From Planctomycetota bacterium (GTDB lineage: Bacteria > Planctomycetota > UBA1135 > GCA-002686595), in assembly GCA_026692705.1 (NCBI GenBank), contig JAPLOE010000128.1:1-41187 (forward strand): a stretch of DNA of 41,187 nucleotides. Direction: 5' to 3'. Numbering within the stretch: the first letter of the stretch is position 1; every line of letters starts with the position of its first letter. The position numbers and the translations under genes were made by a program. Positions 1 through 9,578 of this stretch are shown here, one piece after another. The notes under the pieces were generated by a model, which saw nothing but the letters and a program-made list of their open reading frames with translations, ran no database searches and was not told where the DNA came from.

Positions 1-3000
1 GAGCAGCCGCTCGGCCTCGTGCTGCTCGACGAGATGCTGCGGCCCAAGGACCAGTCGGTCGCGTACCTCGCGACGGCCGTCAAGGTCGAGACGCCGCGCG
101 CGGTGTGCCTGTGGCTCGGCTCGTCGGGCGAGCTGAAGGTGTGGCACGGCAAGCGCCTCGCGCTCGCGCGCAAGGTGCAGCGGCTGTACCACCGCGATCA
201 GGATCGTGTCGTGCTCGAGCTCGTGCCGGGCTGGAACCCGATCCTGCTGAAGGTGGGCCAAGAGGAAGGCGGCTCGTGGCTCGCGAGCGCGCGCCTGACG
301 GAGCTCGACGGGCGGCCGCTCGCCGACGCGACGCTCGATTCGAGCTTCGCGGGAACCACGATCGAGTCGAAGGAGAGTGCGGCGCAGGCGGCACGGAGCG
401 CACGCGAGCTGCTCGAGGCGCGCGGCGAGGATGCACGCGCGCTGGCGTTGCTCGCCGAGTGGCACATGCTCGCCAGCCCCGACGACTACAAGGCGCACAC
501 GCAGAAGGGCCTCGCGGAGCGGGCGCTCGCGCTGTCGCCCGACGACACCGACCTTGTGTACCTCGTCGCGCGCGCCAACGAGCCCAATCCGCGCGAGAAC
601 TCCGCGGAGATCCGCCACAACGAGCGCCTGATGCCGCTCAAGGACGTGCTGCGGCGCGAGCCGGGCCACGTGGGCGCGATGCTCGACCTCGTCGAGTTCT
701 GGCGCACGCTCAACCCGCTGCAGCGTTCGGCGCAGGAGATGGCGGAGCGCGCGCTCGCGGCGGCGCCGCAGAGCCTGCGGGCGCTGCGCCTGCGCGCGTT
801 GACGCTCGAGGAATTCGGCCGCAACGCGGAGGCCGCGCAGCTGCGCGAGCTTGCGCGCTCGACGCCGGAAGGCCGGCTCGCGCTGCAGGAGCAGGTGGGC
901 TTCGCCTACGAGCTGTTCCGGCGCGGGAAGGTGGCGGAGTCCGTCGCGCTGCTCGACGGCCTCGTCGCGAACAACGCCGAGCGGCCGGTGTTCGAGTCCG
1001 CGATCGGCTTCGCGTTCGAGCGCGGCGAGATCGCGCGCGCGGTGTCGCTGACGGAGGCTGCGCTCGCGCGGGCGCCGTTCGACGTCGCGCGCATGCTCGA
1101 CACGGCGGAGGCGCTCGAGCGCGTCGGCCAGCTCGTCGAGGCGCGTGGCTACCTGCGGCGTGCGCTCGCGGTCTGCCCCGAGGAGGCGCGGATCCACAAG
1201 CTGCTCGCGCGCGTGTGCGATCGCGAGGGCGACGTCGCCGGTGCCGAGGGCGCGCGGGCGGAAGTCGCGCGGCTCGATCCGGGTTACGACCTAGCGCGCC
1301 GCCAGCGTGCGCTGCTCGCCACGAACGAGCAGAAGACCGACAGCTTCGAGGGACCGTGGCGCTGGGACGCGGTGACGCGCCTCGGCAGCGTTCCGATGAG
1401 CACGACCAACGATTCGGTGCAGGTCGTCGATCGCACGACGGTGTGGCGCGTCGAGCCCGACGGCACCGAGCACGAGTACGAGCACGTCGTGCTGCAGGTC
1501 GAGAACACCGCGGGCGTGAAGGCGCTCGACAACTACTGGATCTCGTACCCCTCCGACGGGAGCCTGCAGGTCTACAACGTGCGCGTGATCCACGCCGACG
1601 GCTCGTTCGAGCGCGCGCCGGCGCCGCGCGGCGGCGATCAGGGCTGGGGCGGCGACTACGTGCGCGGCTTCGACCTGCCGCCGCTCGTGCCCGGCGACCT
1701 GGTCGACATCGAGTACCGCGTCGACCAGACGCAACCGGATGTTTTCGGCCAGTATTTCGGCCTCCGGCACTCCTTCCAGGTCGACAACCCCGACGCGCTC
1801 GCGCCGGTGCACCGCGCGGACCTGGTCGTGCTCGCGCCCAAGGACGTGCAGCTCTATTCGAAGGAACAGAACGGTGCCGCGCTCGAGAAGTCGACCGAGG
1901 AACGCGACGGCGTCGTGGTGCGGCGTTGGGTCGCGCGCGACCTCAAGCGGCCCGCGTCGGAGGCGGCGATGCCCGACCGGCGCGAGTTCATGCCGCTCGT
2001 CGACATCTCGACCTTCGCGAGCTGGCAGGCCTTCGCGAGCTGGTGGTGGGGCTTCATCGAGAAGGAATTCGTCACCACGCCCGCGATGAAGGAGAAGGTC
2101 GCCGAGCTCACCAAGGGCCTCACGACCGAGGCCGACAAGGTGCGCGCGATCGCGCAGTTCGTCGGGCAGGAGATCCGCTACAACGCCTGGAGCTTCGGCA
2201 CGCACGGCTACCAGCCGTTCAGCGCGGCGACGATCTTCGAGCGGCGTTTCGGCGACTGCAAGGACAAGTCGATCCTGCTGCGGCAGCTGCTCGCGGAGAT
2301 CGGCGTCGAGGCGCACCCGGTGCTGATCAACGCGGCCTACCGCCGGCACGACGAGCGGCTCGACATCGCGATGGTCGACCACTTCAACCACTGCATCGCG
2401 TACCTGCCGGCGACGGCGGAGCGCGCGGGCTACTACCTCGACGCGACGGCCGACCGCAACCCGGTCGAGTACCTGCGCGCCGACGACCAGGGCGCGAAGG
2501 TGCTGCACGTGCGCGACGGCAAGGGCGAGATCGTGCAGATCCCCTACACGTCGGCCGAGCAGAACGAGTTCGTGCGGCGCTACGACGTGCAGCTCGCGCG
2601 CGACGGCAGCGGCGAGATCCGCGTGCTCGACGACAGCTCCGGCATGTTCGGCGTGCAGAACCGCTACCAGTTCGGCGGCGAGCAGGGTGACCTGAAGCAG
2701 CGCCTGTCGCGCGCTTTCGCCGAGGCCTTCGGCAAGGTCGACGTGCTCGACGTCGCGACGTCGAAGCTAGAGGACATCGGCGCGGCGGCGCACGTCGAGG
2801 CGCGGCTCAAGGCCGAGACGCTGTGGACGCGCGAGGCACTCGGAGCCGCGCTGCGCACCTCCTTCGACCCGATCCCGATCCTCGAGGTCGCGGCGGAGGC
2901 CGCGGAGTCGCGCCAGTTCGAGGTCGTGCTCGACCGGCCGTTCCGCATGCACACGACAGTGCTGTACCGACTGCCGGAAGGCACGCAGGTGAAGGACCTG

Positions 3001-3234
3001 CCCGCGGACGAGACGGTGTCGCTCGCGGGGCTCGTCGATTACACGATGCACGCGCGCGCGACGCCGGAAGGTGTCGAGGTCGAGCGCGTGTTCACGCTGC
3101 GTGAGCGGCGCATTCCCAAGGAGCGTTACGCGGACCTGCGCGCGGCGCTGGACGAGATCCGCGCCGCCGAGGCGCGCCAGGTCGTGCTGTCGGACACGCA
3201 GTCGAACGAGTCGAAGCCCAAGGAGAACAAGTGA
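1..3234 (+). CDS. TPR / DUF3857 / transglutaminase-like protein (5' partial)
   Basis: The reading frame is open to the first base of the window (the first in-frame start codon is GTG at 19, mid-domain), so the N-terminus and any signal peptide are missing. Numbering from the window edge, about the first 440 residues are alpha-helical repeats rich in Ala, Leu, Glu and Arg with TPR-like spacing. A DUF3857 domain follows (about 467-640), then a transglutaminase-like core (about 690-830). The papain-like triad appears intact: Cys753 in GDCKDKS, His797 in FNHCIAYL and Asp814 in YYLDAT. A beta-rich C-terminal region follows. The family is usually extracytoplasmic; its substrate is unknown. The stop codon overlaps the start of a paralogue (TGATG), so the two are almost certainly co-translated. 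Protease or amidase activity rather than cross-linking is also possible for this fold. Confidence 0.85.
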   Translation, partial: EQPLGLVLLDEMLRPKDQSVAYLATAVKVETPRAVCLWLGSSGELKVWHGKRLALARKVQRLYHRDQDRVVLELVPGWNPILLKVGQEEGGSWLASARLTELDGRPLADATLDSSFAGTTIESKESAAQAARSARELLEARGEDARALALLAEWHMLASPDDYKAHTQKGLAERALALSPDDTDLVYLVARANEPNPRENSAEIRHNERLMPLKDVLRREPGHVGAMLDLVEFWRTLNPLQRSAQEMAERALAAAPQSLRALRLRALTLEEFGRNAEAAQLRELARSTPEGRLALQEQVGFAYELFRRGKVAESVALLDGLVANNAERPVFESAIGFAFERGEIARAVSLTEAALARAPFDVARMLDTAEALERVGQLVEARGYLRRALAVCPEEARIHKLLARVCDREGDVAGAEGARAEVARLDPGYDLARRQRALLATNEQKTDSFEGPWRWDAVTRLGSVPMSTTNDSVQVVDRTTVWRVEPDGTEHEYEHVVLQVENTAGVKALDNYWISYPSDGSLQVYNVRVIHADGSFERAPAPRGGDQGWGGDYVRGFDLPPLVPGDLVDIEYRVDQTQPDVFGQYFGLRHSFQVDNPDALAPVHRADLVVLAPKDVQLYSKEQNGAALEKSTEERDGVVVRRWVARDLKRPASEAAMPDRREFMPLVDISTFASWQAFASWWWGFIEKEFVTTPAMKEKVAELTKGLTTEADKVRAIAQFVGQEIRYNAWSFGTHGYQPFSAATIFERRFGDCKDKSILLRQLLAEIGVEAHPVLINAAYRRHDERLDIAMVDHFNHCIAYLPATAERAGYYLDATADRNPVEYLRADDQGAKVLHVRDGKGEIVQIPYTSAEQNEFVRRYDVQLARDGSGEIRVLDDSSGMFGVQNRYQFGGEQGDLKQRLSRAFAEAFGKVDVLDVATSKLEDIGAAAHVEARLKAETLWTREALGAALRTSFDPIPILEVAAEAAESRQFEVVLDRPFRMHTTVLYRLPEGTQVKDLPADETVSLAGLVDYTMHARATPEGVEVERVFTLRERRIPKERYADLRAALDEIRAAEARQVVLSDTQSNESKPKENK

Positions 3235-6200
3235 TGCTCTCGCTCCCGATCCTCTTCCTGTCGCAGGCCGTCGCGCTGCCCCCGCAGGCGCAGCGCGCCG
3301 AGGACTGGTCGCGCGCGCTGGTGGCGAGCGAGCACTACGCCACGGGCGACGCCGACGCGCGCATCGCGGAGTGGGCGGCGTTGGTTGCGAAGGAACCGGC
3401 GAGCCCGCTCGCGACGGTCACGCTCACGCTGATCGACGCGACCGAGCCCGCGTTCCCGCTCAAGGCGGCCGAGCGCGTGCTCGCGCTTCCCGAAGCGAAT
3501 GCGCATCCGCTCGCGGCGGGCCAGCTCGCGGCGATGAAGGCGGCGCGGCGCCTCGCGGTCGCCGGTCGCGGCGCCGAGGGCTCGATCGACCTGTTCCCCG
3601 AGCACCTCGCGCGCGCCAGCCTGCTCGCGCCGATCGCGGGAAGCCTGTTCAGCCCCGAGGCGACCGCGTTGCTCGCCGAGCCGGTGTTCTCCGGCTCGCG
3701 TCCGCTCGCGCCGTGGGGCCGCCCGGTCGCGTGGCGCGCGCTCGAGCGTGGCCCGACCGTGCGCAGCTTCGACGTCGACACGGCTTCGCGCGCCGATTCC
3801 GGTTGGTGCCTGCTCAGCCTCGACTTCGACGTGCGCGGCGGCACCGGCTGGTTCGAGCTCGACTTCAGCGAGGCGCAGGCCCCCCACTGGGTTTCGCTGA
3901 TTTCGCCGTGGGAAAGCGGCTTCCGCGGCTCGACCGGCGCGCCGCACTGCCGCGTGGCCTTCGACGACGGCAGCGTGCGCGAGATCGACTTCCTGTCGGC
4001 CGAGCGCAGCCCGCAGTGGCGCGAGGGCCGCGCGTGGCGCGAAGGTCACAACCGCGTGCTCGTCGCGCTCCCGTTGGGTTCCGGCATGAATGTCGGAGCG
4101 CGAGTGCTTGACTCGACCGGACGTGCGCGGGCCGTTGCGCCCGTCGCGGAGCTCGCGGCGCCGCTGGGAACCGGCAAGGCCGCCCCTGCGAGTCCGCTGC
4201 CGCTGCTCGGCGCGATCGAGTTCCTCGAGCAGCTCGAGGCGCGCGGTCCGTACGCGGAAGCGCTGCTGGGTTACGCGAAGTTCCAGGACGGGCGTTTCGC
4301 CGAGGGCGTGTCGCACGTCGAGACCGCGCTCGAGCTCGCTCCGCAGGACTGGGCCATCGCGGCCTTCGCGGTCGAGCTGTTCCAGACGCAGTCGTCGCTG
4401 CCCGAGACCTGGCGGCGCGCGCGCGCGACGGAGCTTGTCGAGCTCGCGCTCGCGGGCCGCGCCGATCACGTCGGCATGCGCTTGGCGCACGCGCGCATCC
4501 TTGCGCCCGAAGATCGCGAGGAAGAGGCGATCCGCGCGCTCGAGCCGTTGCGCACGGGCCCGCGCAGCGCGGCGGTCGAGCTGGAGCTCGCCAACCTCTA
4601 CGAGAAGCTCGAGCTCGAGGCGCAGGCGGAGCGTGCGCTCGCCGAGGCCTCGGTGCGCGTTCCGGGTGCGCTCGAGCCCGCACTCGCGCTCGCGCAGCGT
4701 CGCGATGACCAGGGCCTGACGGCGCTGGGCCGCGAGGCGCGCGAGGCGGCCGCCGAGCTCGGCAACACGTCGGCGCTCGATGCGCTCGCGACGCTGGAGC
4801 AGACGGTGGGCAACGCCGAGGCCGCGCTCGCGCTGCGTCGCGAGATCGCGCGCCGCACGCGCTCCTTCGGCGCCGACATCGCGGTCGCCAACGAGCTCGA
4901 GGAGCTCGGTCGCTTCGAGGAGGCCGCCAAGGCCTGGGCGGAGCTCGAGGCGCGTTATCCCACTGAGCCCTACTTCACGCTGCACGCCGCCGATTGCGCG
5001 CGGCGCCTCGGCGATGCCGCCGGTGAACAGGCCGCGCTGCAGCGCACGCTCGCGATCGAGCCCTCGAACCGGGCCGCGCGCGAGCGCCTCGCTACCGACC
5101 CGGCGAACGAGACGTGGAAGCGCTTCGCGCTCGATCCCGCGAAGGTGCTCGCCGACTTCGATCCGGCGCGCTGGAGCGACCACGTCGTGCGCGCGATCGA
5201 CCTGTCGGTCGTGCACGTGTTCGAGAACGGCGCCTACGATCAGTGGTCGCAGGAGTACGACGTCGCGCGCGACCTCGAAGGCTGCGAGACGCTCGGCTCG
5301 CAGGGCGAAGACGGCGAGATGCTCTCGATCGCGACGATCAAGCGCTCCGACGGCAAGTCCTACGAGCCGGTGAGCGTCAACAACGAGTACATCATGCCCG
5401 CGCTGGAGCCCGGTGACGCCGTCGCGCGCTCGTTCCGCTCCGGACAGGGCCCGCAGGATCCCGACGGCTTCCGCACGGGGCAGTTCTACTTCGCCTCCGT
5501 CGAGAAGCCGTTCTTCCTCACGCGCTATGTGATCTCGCTGCCCAAGTCGCTGGGTGCCGAGATGCTGCTGCGCAACTTCAACGGCGAGCACGAGGTGCTC
5601 GACGAAGGTGCGCGCGAGATCCACATCCTCACCGCGCGCAACGTCGAGCGCGTCGTGCCGGAGCCCGGTTCGCCGCCGCAGGACTGGTACCTGCCGTGGG
5701 TCGCGTTCCGCCGCGCCGCCGACCGTGCGGCGATCGAGCGCGAGCTCGTCGAGGACGTCGTGGTGCCCACGCGGCTCGCGCCGCAGCTGATCGAGGCTGC
5801 CAACGCCGCGTCCGAGGGCACCGAGAGCGAGACCGAACGCGCGATCGCGCTGCACCGCTTCGCCATGGAAGCGCTCGACAAGCGCAGCGAGACGTCGCGC
5901 ACTTCCGCGCTCGCGGCGCTGCTCACGCGCGACGGCAACGGGGCCTTCCTGTACTCGGCGCTGCTCGAAGTCGTCGGCATCGAGCACGAGCTCGTGTGGT
6001 CGCGCGGCATCGATCCGGCGGCCGAGCCCGATCCGGAGAACCTGTTCCCGGCGGCGAGCGACTGGATGAACCAGCTGTTCGTGCTCGTCAAGCCGCGCGA
6101 TGGCGAGCCCGCGTGGTGCGACATGTCGACCAAGACGCTGCCCTACGGAAAGATCGTCGCCAACGGGCCGAACGCCGCCTCGTTCTCCGCGACGCGGCGC

Positions 6201-6755
6201 GCGTGGACCACGCTGCCCGACATCGCACCCGCGCAACGCGCCGGTGACGCGATGGGCGTGCTCGTGACGCTCGGCGAAGGCCGCGAGGCGACGGCCGAGG
6301 TCACGCTCGACTTCACCGGCAACGTCGGCTACGCGCTCAAGGAACAGCTGCGCGAGATTCCCGAGGCGCAGATGAAGCGCACGGTGACGGGGCTCGTGTC
6401 GCGCGTGATCCCGGGCCTGAGCGTGAGCGAGTACGACGTGCTCGGTCTCAAGGACGACGCGCCGGCAGCGTTCCGCGCCAAGGGCACGCACAAGCGGCTG
6501 CTCGATCCCGCGGGCGAGGAGTTCGTGTGCAAGCTGCCGTTCCCCGCGCTCGGGCTGTCGGGCCGCGCGAGCGGCGAAGGCGAGCGCAAGCTGCCGTTCA
6601 TGATCGGCTCGTCGTCGTCGAACGTCGTGCGCGCGCGCTTCGTGCTGCCCGCGGTGTTGCCGGCGCAGGTCATCCCCGCCGCCGAGTACGCGGGCTTCGT
6701 CGCCTTCGCGCGCAAGGTCGACGAGGCCGAGCGCGTGCGGCTGCGCTTCAAGTAG
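3234..6755 (+). CDS. TPR / DUF3857 / degenerate transglutaminase-like paralogue
   Basis: This has the same architecture as the upstream gene: an N-terminal hydrophobic segment (MLSLPILFLSQAVA) that looks like a signal peptide, a long helical TPR-like region (about 320-620), DUF3857 (about 640-830) and a transglutaminase-like fold (about 840-990). ATG 3234 overlaps the upstream stop by one base and is preferred; an in-frame GTG lies at 3231. Aligned by eye with its neighbour, the catalytic Cys is replaced by Asp (about residue 900, TRDGNGA) and the His by Gln (about 947, WMNQLFV), while the Asp (about 963, WCDMST) is kept. It is probably a non-enzymatic partner or ligand-binding version of the upstream protein, exported to the same place. 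The functional reading is inference; the substitutions are read from the sequence. Confidence 0.83.
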   Translation: MLSLPILFLSQAVALPPQAQRAEDWSRALVASEHYATGDADARIAEWAALVAKEPASPLATVTLTLIDATEPAFPLKAAERVLALPEANAHPLAAGQLAAMKAARRLAVAGRGAEGSIDLFPEHLARASLLAPIAGSLFSPEATALLAEPVFSGSRPLAPWGRPVAWRALERGPTVRSFDVDTASRADSGWCLLSLDFDVRGGTGWFELDFSEAQAPHWVSLISPWESGFRGSTGAPHCRVAFDDGSVREIDFLSAERSPQWREGRAWREGHNRVLVALPLGSGMNVGARVLDSTGRARAVAPVAELAAPLGTGKAAPASPLPLLGAIEFLEQLEARGPYAEALLGYAKFQDGRFAEGVSHVETALELAPQDWAIAAFAVELFQTQSSLPETWRRARATELVELALAGRADHVGMRLAHARILAPEDREEEAIRALEPLRTGPRSAAVELELANLYEKLELEAQAERALAEASVRVPGALEPALALAQRRDDQGLTALGREAREAAAELGNTSALDALATLEQTVGNAEAALALRREIARRTRSFGADIAVANELEELGRFEEAAKAWAELEARYPTEPYFTLHAADCARRLGDAAGEQAALQRTLAIEPSNRAARERLATDPANETWKRFALDPAKVLADFDPARWSDHVVRAIDLSVVHVFENGAYDQWSQEYDVARDLEGCETLGSQGEDGEMLSIATIKRSDGKSYEPVSVNNEYIMPALEPGDAVARSFRSGQGPQDPDGFRTGQFYFASVEKPFFLTRYVISLPKSLGAEMLLRNFNGEHEVLDEGAREIHILTARNVERVVPEPGSPPQDWYLPWVAFRRAADRAAIERELVEDVVVPTRLAPQLIEAANAASEGTESETERAIALHRFAMEALDKRSETSRTSALAALLTRDGNGAFLYSALLEVVGIEHELVWSRGIDPAAEPDPENLFPAASDWMNQLFVLVKPRDGEPAWCDMSTKTLPYGKIVANGPNAASFSATRRAWTTLPDIAPAQRAGDAMGVLVTLGEGREATAEVTLDFTGNVGYALKEQLREIPEAQMKRTVTGLVSRVIPGLSVSEYDVLGLKDDAPAAFRAKGTHKRLLDPAGEEFVCKLPFPALGLSGRASGEGERKLPFMIGSSSSNVVRARFVLPAVLPAQVIPAAEYAGFVAFARKVDEAERVRLRFK

Positions 6756-6769
6756 GCGCCGCTTCCACC

Positions 6770-6814
6770 CCGCCGCCCGCGTCCGGATCCGCTCCGGCCG
6801 CGGGCGGCGGCGTT
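6770..6814 (+). terminator. Hairpin terminator after the DUF3857 pair
   Basis: A 12-bp perfect stem pairs 6770-6781 (CCGCCGCCCGCG) with 6799-6810 (CGCGGGCGGCGG). The internal part can form a further CCGGA/TCCGG stem. A short T run (CGTTTG) follows. It lies 14 bases after the stop codon of the second paralogue, where an operon end is expected. The T tract is weak, so it may act as a transcript-stabilising hairpin. Confidence 0.6.
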
Positions 6815-6969
6815 TGGGGGGCGCGGCGCGAGGTGGAAAAAAGCGCCCGGTCGCCGTCCGGGGAGGGCTCTGCCGCGAAATGGGATTTCCTTGGGAACGC
6901 CGGCGGGACCGATAGGAAGCCGCATACCCCGCCACCCAGCCCTGGGTGCCCACGGAAGGCGAAGTCCCG

Positions 6970-8157
6970 ATGAAAGCGATCCTCCTCTGCACTGGCCTCG
7001 CGGTCGCGACCGCGCTGGCGGCGCACCAGCTCCACTCGCTCAACCAGCGCGTGCACGAGCTCGAGTCCCAGCCGCGCGTGACGCCCGACGAGACGACGCA
7101 GCTCGCGCAGCGGCTCGATCAGCTGCGGCGTTCGCTGCAGGATGCGCGTGCGGAGTTCGAGGCGGACGATCGGGCGGAGCTCGTGGCGGCGCGGCTGGAC
7201 CGCGTCTCGGATGCGCTGGCGCGCGAGAGCTCGCGCCTGGCGGAACAGGATCAACGCTTGCGCCATTGGGAGACGCGCTGGGGCGATGCGGAGCCGGAAC
7301 GGCTCGAGGGACGGCTCGACGAGCTCAGCACGGACCTCGGTCAGCGGGCGCGCGACCTCGAGGAGCTGCGCGCGCTGGCGGCGCGCACGAGCGCGCAGGG
7401 TGACGCGCAACTGAGCGAGTTGAAGGCGCGCGTCGAGCCGCTGCTCGCGAACCGCGAGCCCGATCGGCTGTGGCACGAGCTCGTCGGCCCCGTCGTGCAG
7501 CTCTCCGGCGACCTGACGGTGGGCAGCGGCGTCCTGCTCGAGTCGCAGCGGCGCGCCAGCGGCGAAGGCTGGGTCACGCACCTGCTCACGTCGTGGCACG
7601 TCGTGCGCGACATCTACGGCACGATCGACCGCGTCGACTCGCCGGTTCCGGTCCGCATGTACGAGCCCAGCGGGCGCTACCACGACGAGACGGCGCACAT
7701 GGTGGCCTACGACGTCGGCCTCGACATCGCGCTGCTCGAGATGGACCTCGACGTCGCGGTGCCGCACGGGGCAAAGCTCGCCACGCGCGAGGAACTCGAG
7801 AGCGTGCGCACGTTCGAGTCGGTCTACGCGGTCGGTTGCCCGCTCGGCAACGATCCGATCCCGACCTCGGGCGAGATCGCGTCGACGGCGCACGCGGTCG
7901 ACGGCCTGAACTACTGGATGATCAGCGCGCCGACGTACATCGGCAACTCGGGCGGCGGCATCTTCCGCGCCGCCGACCATCGCCTCGTCGGCATCTTCTC
8001 GAAGATCTACACGCACGGCTCGGCGCGCACGACGATCGTGCCGCACATGGGGCTCGCGACGCCGCTGCCGGTGATCTACGAGTGGCTCGATCGCTCGGGC
8101 CACACGGCGCGACTGGGGCTGGAGAGCAACGTGCGCACGGCGTCCGCGCCGAAGTGA
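6970..8157 (+). CDS. Trypsin-like serine protease with N-terminal coiled coil
   Basis: The 395-residue protein starts with a signal-anchor-like segment (MKAILLCTGLAVATALAAH). A long heptad-rich coiled coil follows (about 20-170, many Leu/Arg/Glu), then a chymotrypsin-fold domain of the S1C/HtrA-like type. The triad is visible as His210 (TSWHVVRD), Asp252 (GLDIALLE) and Ser327 (GNSGGG). No PDZ domain follows, unlike classical DegP/HtrA. ATG 6970 is chosen over the in-frame GTG at 6946 because it is preceded by a purine-rich GGAAGGCGAAG and begins the hydrophobic segment. It is likely anchored at the membrane with the protease held away by the coiled coil. Substrate unknown. It stands after a terminator-like hairpin, so it probably has its own promoter. 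Confidence 0.85.
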   Translation: MKAILLCTGLAVATALAAHQLHSLNQRVHELESQPRVTPDETTQLAQRLDQLRRSLQDARAEFEADDRAELVAARLDRVSDALARESSRLAEQDQRLRHWETRWGDAEPERLEGRLDELSTDLGQRARDLEELRALAARTSAQGDAQLSELKARVEPLLANREPDRLWHELVGPVVQLSGDLTVGSGVLLESQRRASGEGWVTHLLTSWHVVRDIYGTIDRVDSPVPVRMYEPSGRYHDETAHMVAYDVGLDIALLEMDLDVAVPHGAKLATREELESVRTFESVYAVGCPLGNDPIPTSGEIASTAHAVDGLNYWMISAPTYIGNSGGGIFRAADHRLVGIFSKIYTHGSARTTIVPHMGLATPLPVIYEWLDRSGHTARLGLESNVRTASAPK

Positions 8158-8244
8158 CGCAGGCGTGGAAATGCGCCGTCGCCGCCGCGACGATGGCGCG
8201 CCATCGAGACGCAACCGAACAATCCTGGGATCGCGAGCGGCAAG

Positions 8245-9516
8245 GTGCCGCGTCGCGTCGCGCTGGCGCTGGCGGTGCTGCTGAGCGTGCTCGCGCTCGT
8301 GCAGGCCGTGCACAAGGCGCGCAAGGGCCAGTGTGCGCTCCTGAAGTGGCGGCCGCAGGTCGATGCGCTCGCGCGCGGCGAGAACGTGTACGGTCGCGAG
8401 GAGGGTGGCACGCGCGAGGGCTTTCCGACGCTGCCGACGACGGCGCTCGCGCTGCGGCCGTTCCTCGCTTTCGGTGACGTGACCGCGGGCGTGCTGTGGG
8501 CGGCGTTCAAGCTCGCGCTCGCGTGGTGGATGGTGCTCGCGTGCTGCCGCATGGCTGCAGGCAATGTCGAGAGCTTTCCTCCATGGGCGCTGCTGGTCGT
8601 CATCGGGCTCATCGCGCGCGTTCTGCTCAGCGACATCGCGCACGGCAACGTGAACATCCCGGTCGCGGCTTGCGTCGTCGCGGCGGGTCGCAACTGGCAA
8701 CTGGGACGAGAGCGCGAGGCCGGGTGGCTCGCGGGGCTCGCAGCGGTGCTCAAGGTCACGCCCGCACTGTTCCTCGCGTATTTCGCGTGGAAGCGCTCGC
8801 CGCGCGCCTTCGTGCACGGCCTGATCGGGATCGCTGTCGCGGGAATCGGGTTGCCGATGCTCGTGCTCGGGCCCGCGGCGACGTTCGAGCTGCTCGGCGC
8901 GTGGTGGGCGCAGATGGTGCAGCCGTTCGTCGAAGGCGCGCCGCTCACGAAGGTGCAGACCGAGCAGATCAACCAGTCGTTGCTCGGCGTGCTCGCGCGC
9001 TGGTTCAGCGACTCGGTCGCGATCGTGGCGCGGCCGCCGCTGTTCCCCGAGGATGTCTCGATCCACGTCGTGGCGTTGTCGCCCGGTGCGCTGCGTGGGC
9101 TGTTCTACGTCGTTGCGCTGCTGCTCGCCGGATGCGCCGCGTGGGCCGGCAGGGTTCCGCGCGAACGGCGCGCGACGGCGGACACGCTGGGTGAGCTCGC
9201 GTTGCTCGTGCTCCTGATGCTGTTCCTGAGCGAACGCAGCTGGAAACAGCACTACGTCACGCTCTGCGTGCCGGTCGTCTTCCTCGCGTTTCACGCGTTT
9301 CATCACGGCTGGCGCAGCCGGCTCGGCCGCGTCGCGGGGCTCGCACTCGCCGCGAGCGCCATCCTGCACGGCCTGACGGGCTCCGGAGTGCTGGGCGAGC
9401 GTGGCAGCGACTACGCGGAGGCTGCGGGCGTGTGGCTCTTCGGCGGACTCGCGCTGTTCGTCGCCTGCGCGCTGCTGCTCCGCGACCGCGCAAGACTCGG
9501 CCCATCGCCGGGCTGA
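8245..9516 (+). CDS. GT87 / DUF2029-type polytopic membrane glycosyltransferase-like protein
   Basis: This is a 423-residue protein with about ten hydrophobic segments spread along its length. The first loop carries the family-typical motif, an acidic residue followed by ALARGENVYG and then FPTLPTTALALRPF (residues about 33-75), which matches the D...A.A...G..PY...F.YPP pattern of alpha-mannosyltransferase-type GT87 proteins. Such enzymes use polyprenyl-phosphate sugars at the outer membrane face to build lipoglycans. Start GTG 8245 follows GAGCGGCAAG. The donor and acceptor cannot be read from the sequence. It is co-directional with its neighbours but separated by 87 bases upstream. The C-terminal helices run up to ARLGPSPG. 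Confidence 0.75.
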   Translation: MPRRVALALAVLLSVLALVQAVHKARKGQCALLKWRPQVDALARGENVYGREEGGTREGFPTLPTTALALRPFLAFGDVTAGVLWAAFKLALAWWMVLACCRMAAGNVESFPPWALLVVIGLIARVLLSDIAHGNVNIPVAACVVAAGRNWQLGREREAGWLAGLAAVLKVTPALFLAYFAWKRSPRAFVHGLIGIAVAGIGLPMLVLGPAATFELLGAWWAQMVQPFVEGAPLTKVQTEQINQSLLGVLARWFSDSVAIVARPPLFPEDVSIHVVALSPGALRGLFYVVALLLAGCAAWAGRVPRERRATADTLGELALLVLLMLFLSERSWKQHYVTLCVPVVFLAFHAFHHGWRSRLGRVAGLALAASAILHGLTGSGVLGERGSDYAEAAGVWLFGGLALFVACALLLRDRARLGPSPG

Positions 9517-9578
9517 TTCCGCGCCCGCGAGCTTTCGCTCACCCGCCACAAACGCGGCCTGCGGATAAGATCGTTGCC

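Noticed and set aside
3126-7043. Very long open frame on the minus strand opposite the DUF3857 pair
   Set aside because: The GC-rich codon use keeps antisense frames open. The translation is Arg/His/Ala-rich with no domain, while the plus-strand frame has clear domains.
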